The position numbers were made by a program, and so were the translations under genes. The notes beneath the pieces are model-generated. The model ran no database searches and was not told the origin of the DNA. It saw nothing but the letters and a program-made list of their open reading frames with translations. From positions 1 to 50,209 of the forward strand of contig VSPN01000011.1 in the NCBI GenBank assembly GCA_009775355.1: a stretch of DNA of 50,209 nucleotides, written 5' to 3'. Shown piece after piece: positions 42,240-50,152 of this stretch (position 1 is its first letter; each line of letters opens with the position of its first letter). This DNA is from Muribaculaceae bacterium. GTDB taxonomy: Bacteria > Bacteroidota > Bacteroidia > Bacteroidales > Muribaculaceae.

Positions 42240-42877
42240 CACCAGTATTTTTCAGAGCCATCGCCATAGAGACTTATGACGCGCTGGGTATCGGCTTTCT
42301 TCTTGGCTCTAAGGTATGATACGGAAATATTTTTGTTGGTGAAGTATGCCGTCAAGTTCTTCAGACGCTTCATCTCTTTGTGGCAATTATCAACGACATC
42401 CATACGGTCTTTGTCAGTCATGCTGAGCGTTGTGATATTGACCACCTGTTTCAAGTCGCCCAATACTCCGTTGGCTTCTTCAAGAATCCGGGTGTAGCCG
42501 GAGGCTATTGCCGAGAGTTCCGCGCTGGTGAAATTCGGATCTGTCAGCATCTTCTTGAAGTTGTTGACATAGTAGCCTGATATATCGCCTAACATCAGGA
42601 CTGTCTGCTGCACCTTGCGGGCATCGCGGACAAGGTTATTTACCGATTGCAGGGCATCGTAATACTTTTTCGCCTGCTGATAAATCTTGACCGTCTCCTT
42701 GAAGTTGTTAATCATATTTTGAGCGGTCGTTGATTCCTGCACAAGTGATTTTGAGGAATTTACGATGGATTGGGCGATGTTCGACGGGTCTATGACCGTC
42801 CACTGGGCGTTTGCCCTACCCGTACCTAACAGTAGGCACAGGGCGATAAGGGGAAATAGAAATTTCAGTTGTTTCAT
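42239..42877 (-). CDS. traI: Conjugative transposon protein TraI (DUF4141)
   Basis: A 212-residue secreted protein (signal MKQLKFLFPLIALCLLLGTG, cut near ANA) followed by a long alpha-helical domain (IVNSSKSLVQESTTAQNMIN, LVRDARKVQQTVLMLGDISG) of the DUF4141 family, VirB5-like in position and shape. The longer frame to 42904 adds a non-signal-like tail, so the ATG at 42877 is used. Confidence 0.84.
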   Translation of the reverse strand: MKQLKFLFPLIALCLLLGTGRANAQWTVIDPSNIAQSIVNSSKSLVQESTTAQNMINNFKETVKIYQQAKKYYDALQSVNNLVRDARKVQQTVLMLGDISGYYVNNFKKMLTDPNFTSAELSAIASGYTRILEEANGVLGDLKQVVNITTLSMTDKDRMDVVDNCHKEMKRLKNLTAYFTNKNISVSYLRAKKKADTQRVISLYGDGSEKYW

Positions 42878-42933
42878 TTTGACTTTGGATTTTTGCTTTG
42901 GCAAAAGCCATAGCGATTATTGATTGTGTGGAT

Positions 42934-43293
42934 TCACTCGGTGAGGTGCATTGAATAATCCTCAAAAGAGCCGTCTTTCCTCTTATAAGAATCATTCGGA
43001 TAGATTGTGAGGAACGAACCGTCCGGATCCGGCAGGAGTTCTGTCCGTATTCCACGTTTGAAAAAGTGGAATACATCGTTTTCCCTGTCGTAGTGGAGAG
43101 GATACATTTCCGATTTTTCTACTAACTCGGAATTATAGTTGGCTCCGAAGAAGATAAAGAAGCGGCCACCGTGTTCCGATATTTCAATATCGTGAGGCGC
43201 GCCCTCACAGCTTTCCCATTCACCGAGAAGCTGAAAACGAGGGTCAGCAATCAACCGACCTTTGGTTTGAAGGGGCATTTCTATTTTAATCAT
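42934..43293 (-). CDS. DUF3876 family protein of the tra operon
   Basis: A 119-residue soluble protein with a lipocalin-like beta pattern: LLGEWESCEGAPHDIEISEH, FFIFFGANYNSELVEKSEMY, LPDPDGSFLTIYPND. DUF3876 members are frequent in Bacteroidota conjugative transposons between traG and traI. Function unknown. Confidence 0.75.
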   Translation of the reverse strand: MIKIEMPLQTKGRLIADPRFQLLGEWESCEGAPHDIEISEHGGRFFIFFGANYNSELVEKSEMYPLHYDRENDVFHFFKRGIRTELLPDPDGSFLTIYPNDSYKRKDGSFEDYSMHLTE

Positions 43294-43303
43294 ATTTTTG
43301 TGG

Positions 43304-43438
43304 TTATCTGATTTTGGAGACCATGCCTCCGATTATTCTCACTCCGATGTAAAGCAGGAGCAAGGGGAAGGTAATAGCGGCGATGAAGGCGACTGCCATA
43401 CTCGCCAGTATCACCCATAGCACATAAAGGACTTTCAT
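43304..43438 (-). CDS. Very small membrane protein (44 residues)
   Basis: ATG at 43438 overlaps the stop of the preceding small gene as ATGA. The product MKVLYVLWVILASMAVAFIA continues hydrophobic to a short basic end (GGMVSKIR). It is one long or two short membrane segments. The tight overlap and preserved frame within a crowded operon argue that it is translated. Function is unknown. Confidence 0.6.
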   Translation of the reverse strand: MKVLYVLWVILASMAVAFIAAITFPLLLLYIGVRIIGGMVSKIR

Positions 43439-43623
43439 AACGGCATCCATTGTGAGAGATAATTGACTAAGTTTGAAAAGGTCTCCACAACATACGGTCT
43501 GGCATATAGCACCAGCTTATATGTCGCCACGAATACTGCGGACAACACCGCTATCCCGGCGAGAAATAGGATTGTTCCTGTCAGCACTCCGAGTATAGGG
43601 TGGAACACTTTGGGTATCTTCAT
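43435..43623 (-). CDS. Small membrane protein downstream of traG (TraH position)
   Basis: A 62-residue protein from the ATG at 43623, which overlaps the traG stop as ATGA. A longer frame to 43806 lies wholly inside traG and is not credible. One hydrophobic segment (ILGVLTGTILFLAGIAVLSA) is followed by an amphipathic end. It occupies the traH position of CTnDOT-like operons; identity with TraH is not certain. Confidence 0.65.
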   Translation of the reverse strand: MKIPKVFHPILGVLTGTILFLAGIAVLSAVFVATYKLVLYARPYVVETFSNLVNYLSQWMPL

Positions 43624-46127
43624 GTGGCACCCTCCTTTCTCTCGTTGGCAAGCATCTTTATCGCCGCCTCGATGCTGCCACCGAGTTGAGCGGCTTTGTT
43701 CAGTACCTGAATCTTCTCCGTTTCCTCGGTGGTGTAACATAAATATTCTTCGGTAGATACCTCCGTAGCATATACGGCTGACTGCGTTCCGCCAAGACCA
43801 ATCCAAACCTCTTTATACAGGCGGTTAGGATTGATTGCCATATTGATACTGAGTATCTGCGCTTTCTCCTTGTCCGTCAGACCCAACAGTTCCTGTATCT
43901 GGTCAAAGCGGTTCATATACTTTCTCTGGTCGAGAAGTATCTTGCAGTCAGAGTTGTTGATGATGGTTTCCTTGACAATCGGCGACGATATTATGTCGTC
44001 AACCTCCTGCGTTACCACAACCGCCTCGCCGAAATACTTTCGGACGGTCTTGAACATATATCTCAGATATTCAGCCATATTCGCCGAAGAAAGAGCCTTC
44101 CACGCTTCTTCCACCACCATCATCTTGCGGATACCTTTCAACCGCCTCATTTTGTTAATGAAGGCCTCCATAATGATGATAGTGACCACAGGGAATAATT
44201 CTTTGTTATCCTTCACCGCGTCAATTTCAAAGACCACAAACAGCTTGTTGAGCAAGTCAATGTTTTCTTTGGAATTGAGCAGGAAATCATACCGGCCTCC
44301 GTGGTAATACTGGCGCAGGGTTGTCAGGAAATTATCTACATCGAAATCCTGCTTGTAGATGGGAATGGGACGCTGTGCCATTTCAGCACGATATTCATCG
44401 CGCATAAACTCGTAAAACGAGTTGAAACATGGTACGATATTTTTATCGGTCCTCATCCTGTCAAGGAACATCGACAACGCAGAGCCAAGTTCGCCGCTTT
44501 CCGTTTTGGTAACTCTGTCGTCCTCTGACTTCCAGAGCGTAAGGAGCAGCGTCTTGATAGAGTCTTTCTTCTCCACATCGAAAACACCGTCGTCCGTGTA
44601 AAATGGATTGAAAGATATTGGGTTATCCTCCGTGTAGGTGTAATAGATACCGTCCTCGCCGTGGGTACGGTTGTGGATAAGATTGCACAAACCTTCATAG
44701 GAGTTGCCGGTATCTATCAGCAGAATATGGGTGTTTTGCTCGTAATACTGGCGCACGAGGTGGTTGGTGAAGAATGACTTTCCGCTACCCGACGGCCCAA
44801 GTATGAACTTGTTGCGGTTAGTGGTGATACCACGCTTCATCGGCTCGTCTGATATGTCAAGGTGAAGCGGTTTACCTGTCAGTCTATCGACCATCTTTAT
44901 TCCGAAAGGAGATAACGATGAACGGTAATTTGTCTCGGCAGTGAAGAAACACGTCGCAGGTTCGATGAAGGTATAGAACGATTCTTCGGCAGGAAAATCA
45001 GCCTCGTTGCCCGGCATCGCCGACCAGAACAGTGTCGGGCAGTCGATGGTGTTGTGCCGGGGCATACAACCCATTGTCGCCAACTGACCGCCGACATCAT
45101 TCTTGATGCGCCGCAGTTCCTCGGTATCATCGCTCCATGCCATAACATTGAAATGGGCCCGGACCGAGGTCAGTCCGTAGGAGTGTGCCTCATTGAGATA
45201 GCGGTCAATCCACTCCTTATTGATGGCGTTTGAGCGTGAGTAGCGGCTCAACGAGTTCATATTTCGGGCTGTCTTTTCAAACTTCGCCAGATTCTCGTCA
45301 TGGTCGTCAATCAGGATATACTGGTTGTAGATATGATTGCATGGTAACAGCAACCCGACGGGACTGGCAAACGAAAGGCGGCAGTCGCTCCGGTCAGTCG
45401 ATAACCTTTCATATCGGTTGTCGGTGCTGACCTTTGCCGGAAGATCGTCCGTGTCTGACAGCGTGTGCAGACACAGCATCTTGTCGCCGATACGCATTTG
45501 TCGTGCCGAAAGGTCTATGTCCTCCAGACAGGTAACATCCTCCATAGTAAGCGACATATATCGTTCGATAAGCCCGGATTTGTCGTCGGTGCCGACAATC
45601 TCATCATCTGTCAGGCGGCGCAGTCTGATATAGCCGGTGTCGTTGATGATTCGCTCAAACTGCTCGACACTCTCCATGAACTTCACCACCATTTCGTGAT
45701 TCAGTTCTTTCGGTGTAAGGCGACCTCGGCAGAGCGTTGAAAAGTTGCTCTGCTGACGCGCTCGTTCTTTCGTCGTTTTTGTCAGGAACAGATAGCATCT
45801 GTGTGAAAGATACGGACGCTCATTGAAATGGCGTTCAAAGCTCCTGTCAAGAAAAGACAAATCATCCTTCTGTAATTCCGGCTTGTAGCGTTCACTGATG
45901 AACCAGTCCTGCTTATGCACCACCGAGTAGTGCGGCAACACCTTGATTGCCTTGCACCATGCGCCGTGCATAGCCTCATATTCGGCAGAGGTTACAGTGA
46001 ACAGCTCCGGCAGGGCAACCTCGAAAGCGACGGTTATGTCGGCATCCTTCGATATGATGCAGCCGTGTTCCACCGCCAACAATGGCAGCTTCGATTCCAG
46101 CGTCGTGGCTTTTAGTGTATTTCTCAT
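43620..46127 (-). CDS. traG: Conjugation ATPase TraG (VirB4-like)
   Basis: An 835-residue cytoplasmic ATPase that energises the type IV secretion channel. An N-terminal CagE/VirB4-type domain is followed by Walker A GPSGSGKSFFTNH near residue 445 and the region MRRLKGIRKMMVVEEAWKAL with Walker B (VVEEAW). VVTQEVDDIISSPIV follows near residue 700. Length is typical of the Bacteroidota TraG. The start overlaps the traF stop as ATGA. Confidence 0.95.
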   Translation of the reverse strand: MRNTLKATTLESKLPLLAVEHGCIISKDADITVAFEVALPELFTVTSAEYEAMHGAWCKAIKVLPHYSVVHKQDWFISERYKPELQKDDLSFLDRSFERHFNERPYLSHRCYLFLTKTTKERARQQSNFSTLCRGRLTPKELNHEMVVKFMESVEQFERIINDTGYIRLRRLTDDEIVGTDDKSGLIERYMSLTMEDVTCLEDIDLSARQMRIGDKMLCLHTLSDTDDLPAKVSTDNRYERLSTDRSDCRLSFASPVGLLLPCNHIYNQYILIDDHDENLAKFEKTARNMNSLSRYSRSNAINKEWIDRYLNEAHSYGLTSVRAHFNVMAWSDDTEELRRIKNDVGGQLATMGCMPRHNTIDCPTLFWSAMPGNEADFPAEESFYTFIEPATCFFTAETNYRSSLSPFGIKMVDRLTGKPLHLDISDEPMKRGITTNRNKFILGPSGSGKSFFTNHLVRQYYEQNTHILLIDTGNSYEGLCNLIHNRTHGEDGIYYTYTEDNPISFNPFYTDDGVFDVEKKDSIKTLLLTLWKSEDDRVTKTESGELGSALSMFLDRMRTDKNIVPCFNSFYEFMRDEYRAEMAQRPIPIYKQDFDVDNFLTTLRQYYHGGRYDFLLNSKENIDLLNKLFVVFEIDAVKDNKELFPVVTIIIMEAFINKMRRLKGIRKMMVVEEAWKALSSANMAEYLRYMFKTVRKYFGEAVVVTQEVDDIISSPIVKETIINNSDCKILLDQRKYMNRFDQIQELLGLTDKEKAQILSINMAINPNRLYKEVWIGLGGTQSAVYATEVSTEEYLCYTTEETEKIQVLNKAAQLGGSIEAAIKMLANERKEGAT

Positions 46128-46444
46128 TGTTTTCTTACTCTGATTAGGCGGTTCAGGCGCAGACGGTTGATGATATACCGGGGATGATATTTCACAGCCG
46201 AGAGTTTCATCAGACCGTATTCGCCGTATTTTGTATTAAGATGGAAGGTGAGCCAGACAAGGGCTGAGGCGGCAGTAACGCCGAACCCGATGCAGATCCA
46301 TTGGGATATGCCCGCTATATACATGATGACGAACACCACGAACAGGGCGAGCAGTCCCCCTGCGAAGATGAACAGGTACTGCGCCTTCAGACCCTTGTAT
46401 TCCACCGACCGTCCTATGCCCTTGTTTATAGCATACTCGGCCAT
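46124..46444 (-). CDS. traF: Conjugative transposon protein TraF (DUF4133)
   Basis: A 106-residue protein with two hydrophobic segments (LFIFAGGLLALFVVFVIMYI and ICIGFGVTAASALVWLTF) and a basic C terminus (RLRLNRLIRVRKQ). It is VirB3-like in size, topology and position next to the VirB4 homologue. Confidence 0.85.
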   Translation of the reverse strand: MAEYAINKGIGRSVEYKGLKAQYLFIFAGGLLALFVVFVIMYIAGISQWICIGFGVTAASALVWLTFHLNTKYGEYGLMKLSAVKYHPRYIINRLRLNRLIRVRKQ

Positions 46445-46456
46445 TGGCTCATATGA

Positions 46457-46798
46457 TTAGAGGAAGAACGAGCGCAGGATAGTGGCTGCGACGATGAGGA
46501 AGATGCACGCGCCAAACCACGACGCGGCGGTCTTGCTGGTATCGGGGTCTCCGCTCGACCACTTGGAATAGACCTTGATGCCACCGATAAGACCCACTAC
46601 GGCACCAATGGCGTACACCAGCTTAGTGCCGGGGTCGAAATATGAAGTTACCATAGAGGTAGCCTCGTTGATACCCGCCATGCCGTTACCGGCAGCGGCA
46701 GCCCTCAGTCCGCCGAGAAATCCGGCGAGGATCGCCACCATAAGGCGGCATTTGAAAATCAGATACCTGTTTTTGAGATTCTTGATTGTTTCTTTCAT
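46457..46798 (-). CDS. traE: Conjugative transposon protein TraE (DUF4134, VirB2-like)
   Basis: A 113-residue protein with a long signal-like N terminus and two hydrophobic stretches (KLVYAIGAVVGLIGGIKVYS and WFGACIFLIVAATILRSFFL), as expected for a pilin or VirB2-like subunit. The frame extends upstream to 46846, but MKETIKNLKNRYLIFKCRLM (46798) is the family-like start. Confidence 0.85.
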   Translation of the reverse strand: MKETIKNLKNRYLIFKCRLMVAILAGFLGGLRAAAAGNGMAGINEATSMVTSYFDPGTKLVYAIGAVVGLIGGIKVYSKWSSGDPDTSKTAASWFGACIFLIVAATILRSFFL

Positions 46799-46928
46799 GT
46801 TTTTTGTTTCAGTTTCTGAAGCACAGGCAGCCCCCGACAGCTCCACAGTCGGGAGCAGCCCACACTTCGGGTTGATAAATTGAGTTTGGATTTTGTCCTT
46901 GCGGACGCGGATTAGTGTTTTTTGCCGG

Positions 46929-47765
46929 TTATCTCAATAAATCGGCAGGGTCAAAATCATCTATGTTGGCAGCGATTTTGAAAGTGGAGGTGTGTTTCTC
47001 CGGGGCTGGATTTTTAACGGATTGAGCTTTCTTTCCCTTTCCGTCAGGCTTCCGGGCCTGTTTGTCGGCGATATTCTCCCGTAGCAGCTCAGTCATACAG
47101 GACTGTATGCCCTTGTAGATTTCCTCGTATGACATAAGACCTTCCATAAGGTTGGTATCCATGAGAGGTTCAAGCACCTTTCCGGCTTTTGCCTTATCTT
47201 CGGGAGTGGCATCGGGATCGACGGCTGTACTGATGGATTCCTCAATATCCTCCATCGTCGCCCCTGTCGCTGACGGAGCTGAAACAGTATCCGGCTCCAC
47301 ATCCTCGATGCGGACATCCTCAAACGCCGACATTTCCTGTTCCGGTGTCATGCGAGCATTTTTCACGGGCTGTTCCTGCATCGGAGGATTGTCCTTCCGA
47401 ATCTCATTCCCGGTCGGGGCGGCTGTCGTTGCCGAGCTTTCATCGCCAAACTCAACATCGTTCAGGTGCACATCGCCCAGCATAGTCAGTTTTATGCGGC
47501 GTATGTTGCGGTCAAAAGCGTTGTCAACCAGACGGTCTATGCGCGATTCAAGCTCATCATCTATGTTGAACTTGCTTTTGCCGACCATCGACCGTGGTGT
47601 CGGTGTATCAGGTGCCGGAGGGAGCGGATCCTCTGCGGGAGCATCTTCAGGCGGTTTGTCAGCCGGAGGACGCATCTTCCTGTTGCGGTCAAGCAGGAGA
47701 TACGCTAAAAATCCGATATTTGAGAGAGCCACCACACCGAGCAGGAAAAGTGAAGTGCCTGTCAT
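46929..47765 (-). CDS. traD: Conjugative transposon protein TraD
   Basis: A 278-residue protein with an N-terminal membrane anchor (SLFLLGVVALSNIGFLAYLL) and a Pro/Glu-rich cytoplasmic or periplasmic linker. It has little recognisable domain structure and many acidic residues. It starts at ATG 47765, overlapping the traC stop as ATGA. The name rests on gene order between traC and traE; function is unknown. Confidence 0.75.
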   Translation of the reverse strand: MTGTSLFLLGVVALSNIGFLAYLLLDRNRKMRPPADKPPEDAPAEDPLPPAPDTPTPRSMVGKSKFNIDDELESRIDRLVDNAFDRNIRRIKLTMLGDVHLNDVEFGDESSATTAAPTGNEIRKDNPPMQEQPVKNARMTPEQEMSAFEDVRIEDVEPDTVSAPSATGATMEDIEESISTAVDPDATPEDKAKAGKVLEPLMDTNLMEGLMSYEEIYKGIQSCMTELLRENIADKQARKPDGKGKKAQSVKNPAPEKHTSTFKIAANIDDFDPADLLR

Positions 47766-48076
47766 AGCTCCACGGTTTTCTCGCCCAGCGAGGACAGTTC
47801 GTTGATTACATCCCGGTTTTCCACAAGGTGGCGGACAAGGATGTTGGTGACGTAGGCACCGATTGTCAAACCCTCGACATCGTAAAGGGATACCAGTTTG
47901 GAGAGCTTGTTAACCAGCTCGCGGGGAACGAATATCCCCTTGCGCGCCCCGACATTCGACGGAGCCAGATAGTTGTCCGAATATGCCCTGACTTTCTTGT
48001 TGTCAGGGGCTATGGTCGGTTCCGCACCCTTCATCTTATTGCAGGTACGGAGGTCACAGAATTTTGTATGTACCAT
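47762..48076 (-). CDS. traC: Conjugative transposon protein TraC (DUF3408-like)
   Basis: A 104-residue protein whose C-terminal half (GIFVPRELVNKLSKLVSLYD, TIGAYVTNILVRHLVENRDV) has the ribbon-helix-helix-like pattern of DUF3408 proteins found after traA. It may bind DNA as a partition or regulatory partner of TraA. An internal Met (MKGAEPT) is an alternative start. Confidence 0.75.
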   Translation of the reverse strand: MVHTKFCDLRTCNKMKGAEPTIAPDNKKVRAYSDNYLAPSNVGARKGIFVPRELVNKLSKLVSLYDVEGLTIGAYVTNILVRHLVENRDVINELSSLGEKTVEL

Positions 48077-48079
48077 TTA

Positions 48080-48526
48080 TTATAGAATTTTTGAGGGGCA
48101 TTTCTTGGATATGCCCTGAATGATGGGATAGTATTTTCTGAAATGTTCGGTAAGCACCTTATCTATATAGGTTGAGATGTTGGCTTCCTCATCGAGCATA
48201 CCGAGTATGCCGAGGATCATGGAGAGGTGCCGCTCCCTGATGAAAACCTGCCTGCCGTTGCGCGATACCCTGCGGAACCTGCCGTCGGCGATGAATTTCT
48301 TTATGAAGTCAATCTCATCTGCGGTCATGTTGAGTTCAGAATATCTCGCCTCCCGTTCAGCATCGTAATCATCATACGTTTCGGGGCTTGGGCTTATGTC
48401 CTCCTTTATAGGAGGTGCATTTGGTGCCTGACTGTCCGCAGCTGTGTGATATGTCGGCACGGACGAAGCCCTTACAGATTCGATGAAGCCGTCGGCGTCA
48501 AATTCATCGGTCTTTTTCTTTGCCAT
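48080..48526 (-). CDS. traB: Conjugative transposon protein TraB (DUF3408)
   Basis: A 148-residue protein with a disordered acidic N-terminal half and a C-terminal DUF3408-like domain: RRVSRNGRQVFIRERHLSMI, then the helix around NISTYIDKVLTEHFRKY. It follows traA by 4 bases. Like TraC it probably binds DNA, which fits a ParA/ParB-like arrangement with TraA. Confidence 0.78.
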   Translation of the reverse strand: MAKKKTDEFDADGFIESVRASSVPTYHTAADSQAPNAPPIKEDISPSPETYDDYDAEREARYSELNMTADEIDFIKKFIADGRFRRVSRNGRQVFIRERHLSMILGILGMLDEEANISTYIDKVLTEHFRKYYPIIQGISKKCPSKIL

Positions 48527-48530
48527 ACGC

Positions 48531-49289
48531 CTAAACCTTAATAATTGAACGGATTTCCTTCACCAGTTCTTCAAGGTTGGAACCTTTCAGAAGACGCTTG
48601 TCGGGAGGGAGCATCGTGGAGCGGAATATCGCCCCGTTGCCGGTCTCCATACCGTCCTTCTCGAATTTATTGCTTTTGACAAGCACGGTGTCGAGGGAGC
48701 TTAGTCCCAGTTTCTCCATGTAGTTGTCGATAATCTCGCACAGGCGGGGCTTGTCGCGTGAGTTGACCTTGTTCCAGACAAGGCGCATCTCCCGGATGCT
48801 TGACTGGCCGGTTGTGATCATCCGGTTATAGACATTGTTGGCGAATGAAATTGAACTTGCCATTTCCCCGGTTTCGGTCGTTATCGGCACGAAGATGTAG
48901 TGCATCTTGGCGATTAGGGTTACAATATCACGGTTGTTTATGGTTCCCGTGATGTCGAAAAATACCACTTTCGGATTGTTACCCGCCTTTATAAAATCCT
49001 CCGCCACTTTCACCGCGTCGCCCGGCGAGGTCATAAGAATTTGATAAGGCTTGATTTTGTGGGTAAGGTAGAACTTGTGCATGATGCGCTTGAGACGGGG
49101 ATTCTCGTTTGTAACCAGCAGGTCGTGTTCCCGATAGACATTCATCGAGTGTTGTGTGTTGTCGCAGTCTATGACCGCGACTTCCACCCCTTCAACGTAG
49201 CGGAGATAACTCGCCACAAGAGCGGTCAGGGTGGACTTGCCCGCGCCACCCTTCTGGGTAGCGAAGGCGACATAGATTGTATCGCTCAT
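48531..49289 (-). CDS. traA: TraA, ParA-family ATPase
   Basis: A 252-residue ParA/MinD-type ATPase at the head of the tra operon. Deviant Walker A is FATQKGGAGKSTLTALVASY, with the signature Lys before GG. VAVIDCDNTQHSMNVY is the A' motif, and VVFFDITGT is Walker B. It may position or segregate the element before or after transfer. Its upstream region carries the 60-bp tandem repeats, candidate centromere-like sites. Confidence 0.9.
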   Translation of the reverse strand: MSDTIYVAFATQKGGAGKSTLTALVASYLRYVEGVEVAVIDCDNTQHSMNVYREHDLLVTNENPRLKRIMHKFYLTHKIKPYQILMTSPGDAVKVAEDFIKAGNNPKVVFFDITGTINNRDIVTLIAKMHYIFVPITTETGEMASSISFANNVYNRMITTGQSSIREMRLVWNKVNSRDKPRLCEIIDNYMEKLGLSSLDTVLVKSNKFEKDGMETGNGAIFRSTMLPPDKRLLKGSNLEELVKEIRSIIKV

Positions 49290-49376
49290 AATTGGATGGG
49301 ATTAAATTTGGAAATTGAATTGATCTGGTGTCGCCACCATTCTCCGCCCGGCTTGATAACCGTGTCCGGGTCAGGC

Positions 49377-49416
49377 TGCCCCGTTTCCGTGAATCGGCTT
49401 GTTTACAGACGGGGCA
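49377..49416 (-). promoter_or_regulatory. Inverted repeat in the traA leader
   Basis: TGCCCCGT (49377-49384) and ACGGGGCA (49409-49416) are exact complements 24 bases apart, 90-130 bases before the traA start. A second short stem (CCCGG/CCGGG, about 49348-49371) lies between it and the gene. It is a candidate control element of the transfer operon. Confidence 0.5.
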
Positions 49417-49440
49417 TTAGAATATTTGTTTGAATGTTTG

Positions 49441-49610
49441 TTCAAATGATTGTTAGAACGTATGATCAAACAAACATTTGATTGATCGTTTGATTGATTG
49501 CTCAAACAAGCGTTAGAACGTATGCTCAAACGGACATTTGATTGATTGTTTGATTGATTGTTCAAACGAGCGTTAGAACGGATATTCAAACAAACATTTG
49601 ATTGATTGCT
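49441..49610. repeat. 60-bp tandem direct repeats upstream of traA
   Basis: Units start at 49441, 49501 and 49561 with exactly 60-bp period. Each has TTCAAA or CTCAAA at its start, then GTTAGAACG, then TCAAACAAACATTTGATTG or a variant, and TGTTTGATTGATTG. The third copy is incomplete after about 50 bases. Inside each unit TCAAACA and TGTTTGA form an inverted pair, and TTTGATTGATTG is itself repeated. Confidence 0.85.
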
Positions 49611-49928
49611 CAAACAAACAAGCAAACAAAGGTTCGTACACACCTACAAACATTTGATTGAACCTTTGAACGGTCATTTGTCTGAACGCCCGAATGTCTC
49701 GGCGTTGTCGCCTCCGGCATTTGAGCCTCTGTGCAAGTAGAACGACGGCTGTGTCAGAAAAGATTTCTGATTGTCAGGCACTTCCCAACCTTTCTGCAAA
49801 GTTGCCCAACTTTTCCCCACTTTTTTCACGGTAAAAACTTAACGACCCCGCCGAATTGTTATATCTGCGGGAGCCGACACACACGGTCGTTTTCTCATAG
49901 ACCGCCGTTTCAAGGACTGCGCACCATT

Positions 49929-49960
49929 ATAATATCGGTATGAATCGGCACCGATATTAT
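49929..49960. repeat. Perfect 11-bp inverted repeat
   Basis: ATAATATCGGT, a 10-base spacer and ACCGATATTAT form an exact dyad. It is followed 13 bases later by two copies of TTGCGTACA (49974-49982 and 49985-49993), 11 bp apart. The combination resembles relaxosome or regulator binding sites. Confidence 0.6.
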
Positions 49961-50050
49961 GTCCCGCCACTGTTTGCGTACACATTGCGTACAACATTCA
50001 AGGCGGGTTCCGATTACACTATTCTCATTATCAGTTCAGATGCACAAACG

Positions 50051-50116
50051 TGCATGGCAAGGTATGTTCCGAGGCACTTGTAACCAAGATTGTGCCCCGA
50101 AACCCTTGCCATTGCA
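50051..50116 (+). promoter_or_regulatory. Long imperfect hairpin before the last partial gene
   Basis: TGCATGGCAAGG (50051-50062) pairs with CCTTGCCATTGCA (50104-50116) with one extra base. Inside, TTCCGAGGCAC (50067-50077) pairs with GTGCCCCGAA (50092-50101) imperfectly. A small stem TGCAC/GTGCA (50041-50054) overlaps the 5' edge and could compete. The start codon at 50153 lies 37 bases on, so an RNA leader or oriT stem are both possible. Confidence 0.5.
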
Positions 50117-50152
50117 TGGAGCCGGTATTTCTCCAAAGTCGAAATACCCACG

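Larger units (their letters stand above)
49290..50152. other. Non-coding region upstream of traA, repeat-rich
   Basis: No gene is supported in these 860 bases. From left to right it holds the traA leader hairpin (49377-49416), 60-bp tandem repeats (49441-49610), a 9-bp inverted repeat CAAAGGTTC/GAACCTTTG (49627-49668), an 11-bp inverted repeat (49929-49960), an 11-bp-period direct repeat (49974-49993) and a long hairpin (50051-50116). This is the usual place for oriT and tra regulation between divergent tra and mob genes. Confidence 0.6.

Noticed and set aside
49441..49610. CRISPR array
   Set aside because: The repeats are contiguous without unique spacers, the units differ from one another, and no cas genes are present.
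49371..49643. 90-residue Asn/Ser-rich repetitive frame upstream of traA
   Set aside because: It is a reading of the 60-bp DNA repeats, which preserve DNA motifs and dyads. The 60-bp period is a multiple of three, so a frame stays open by chance.
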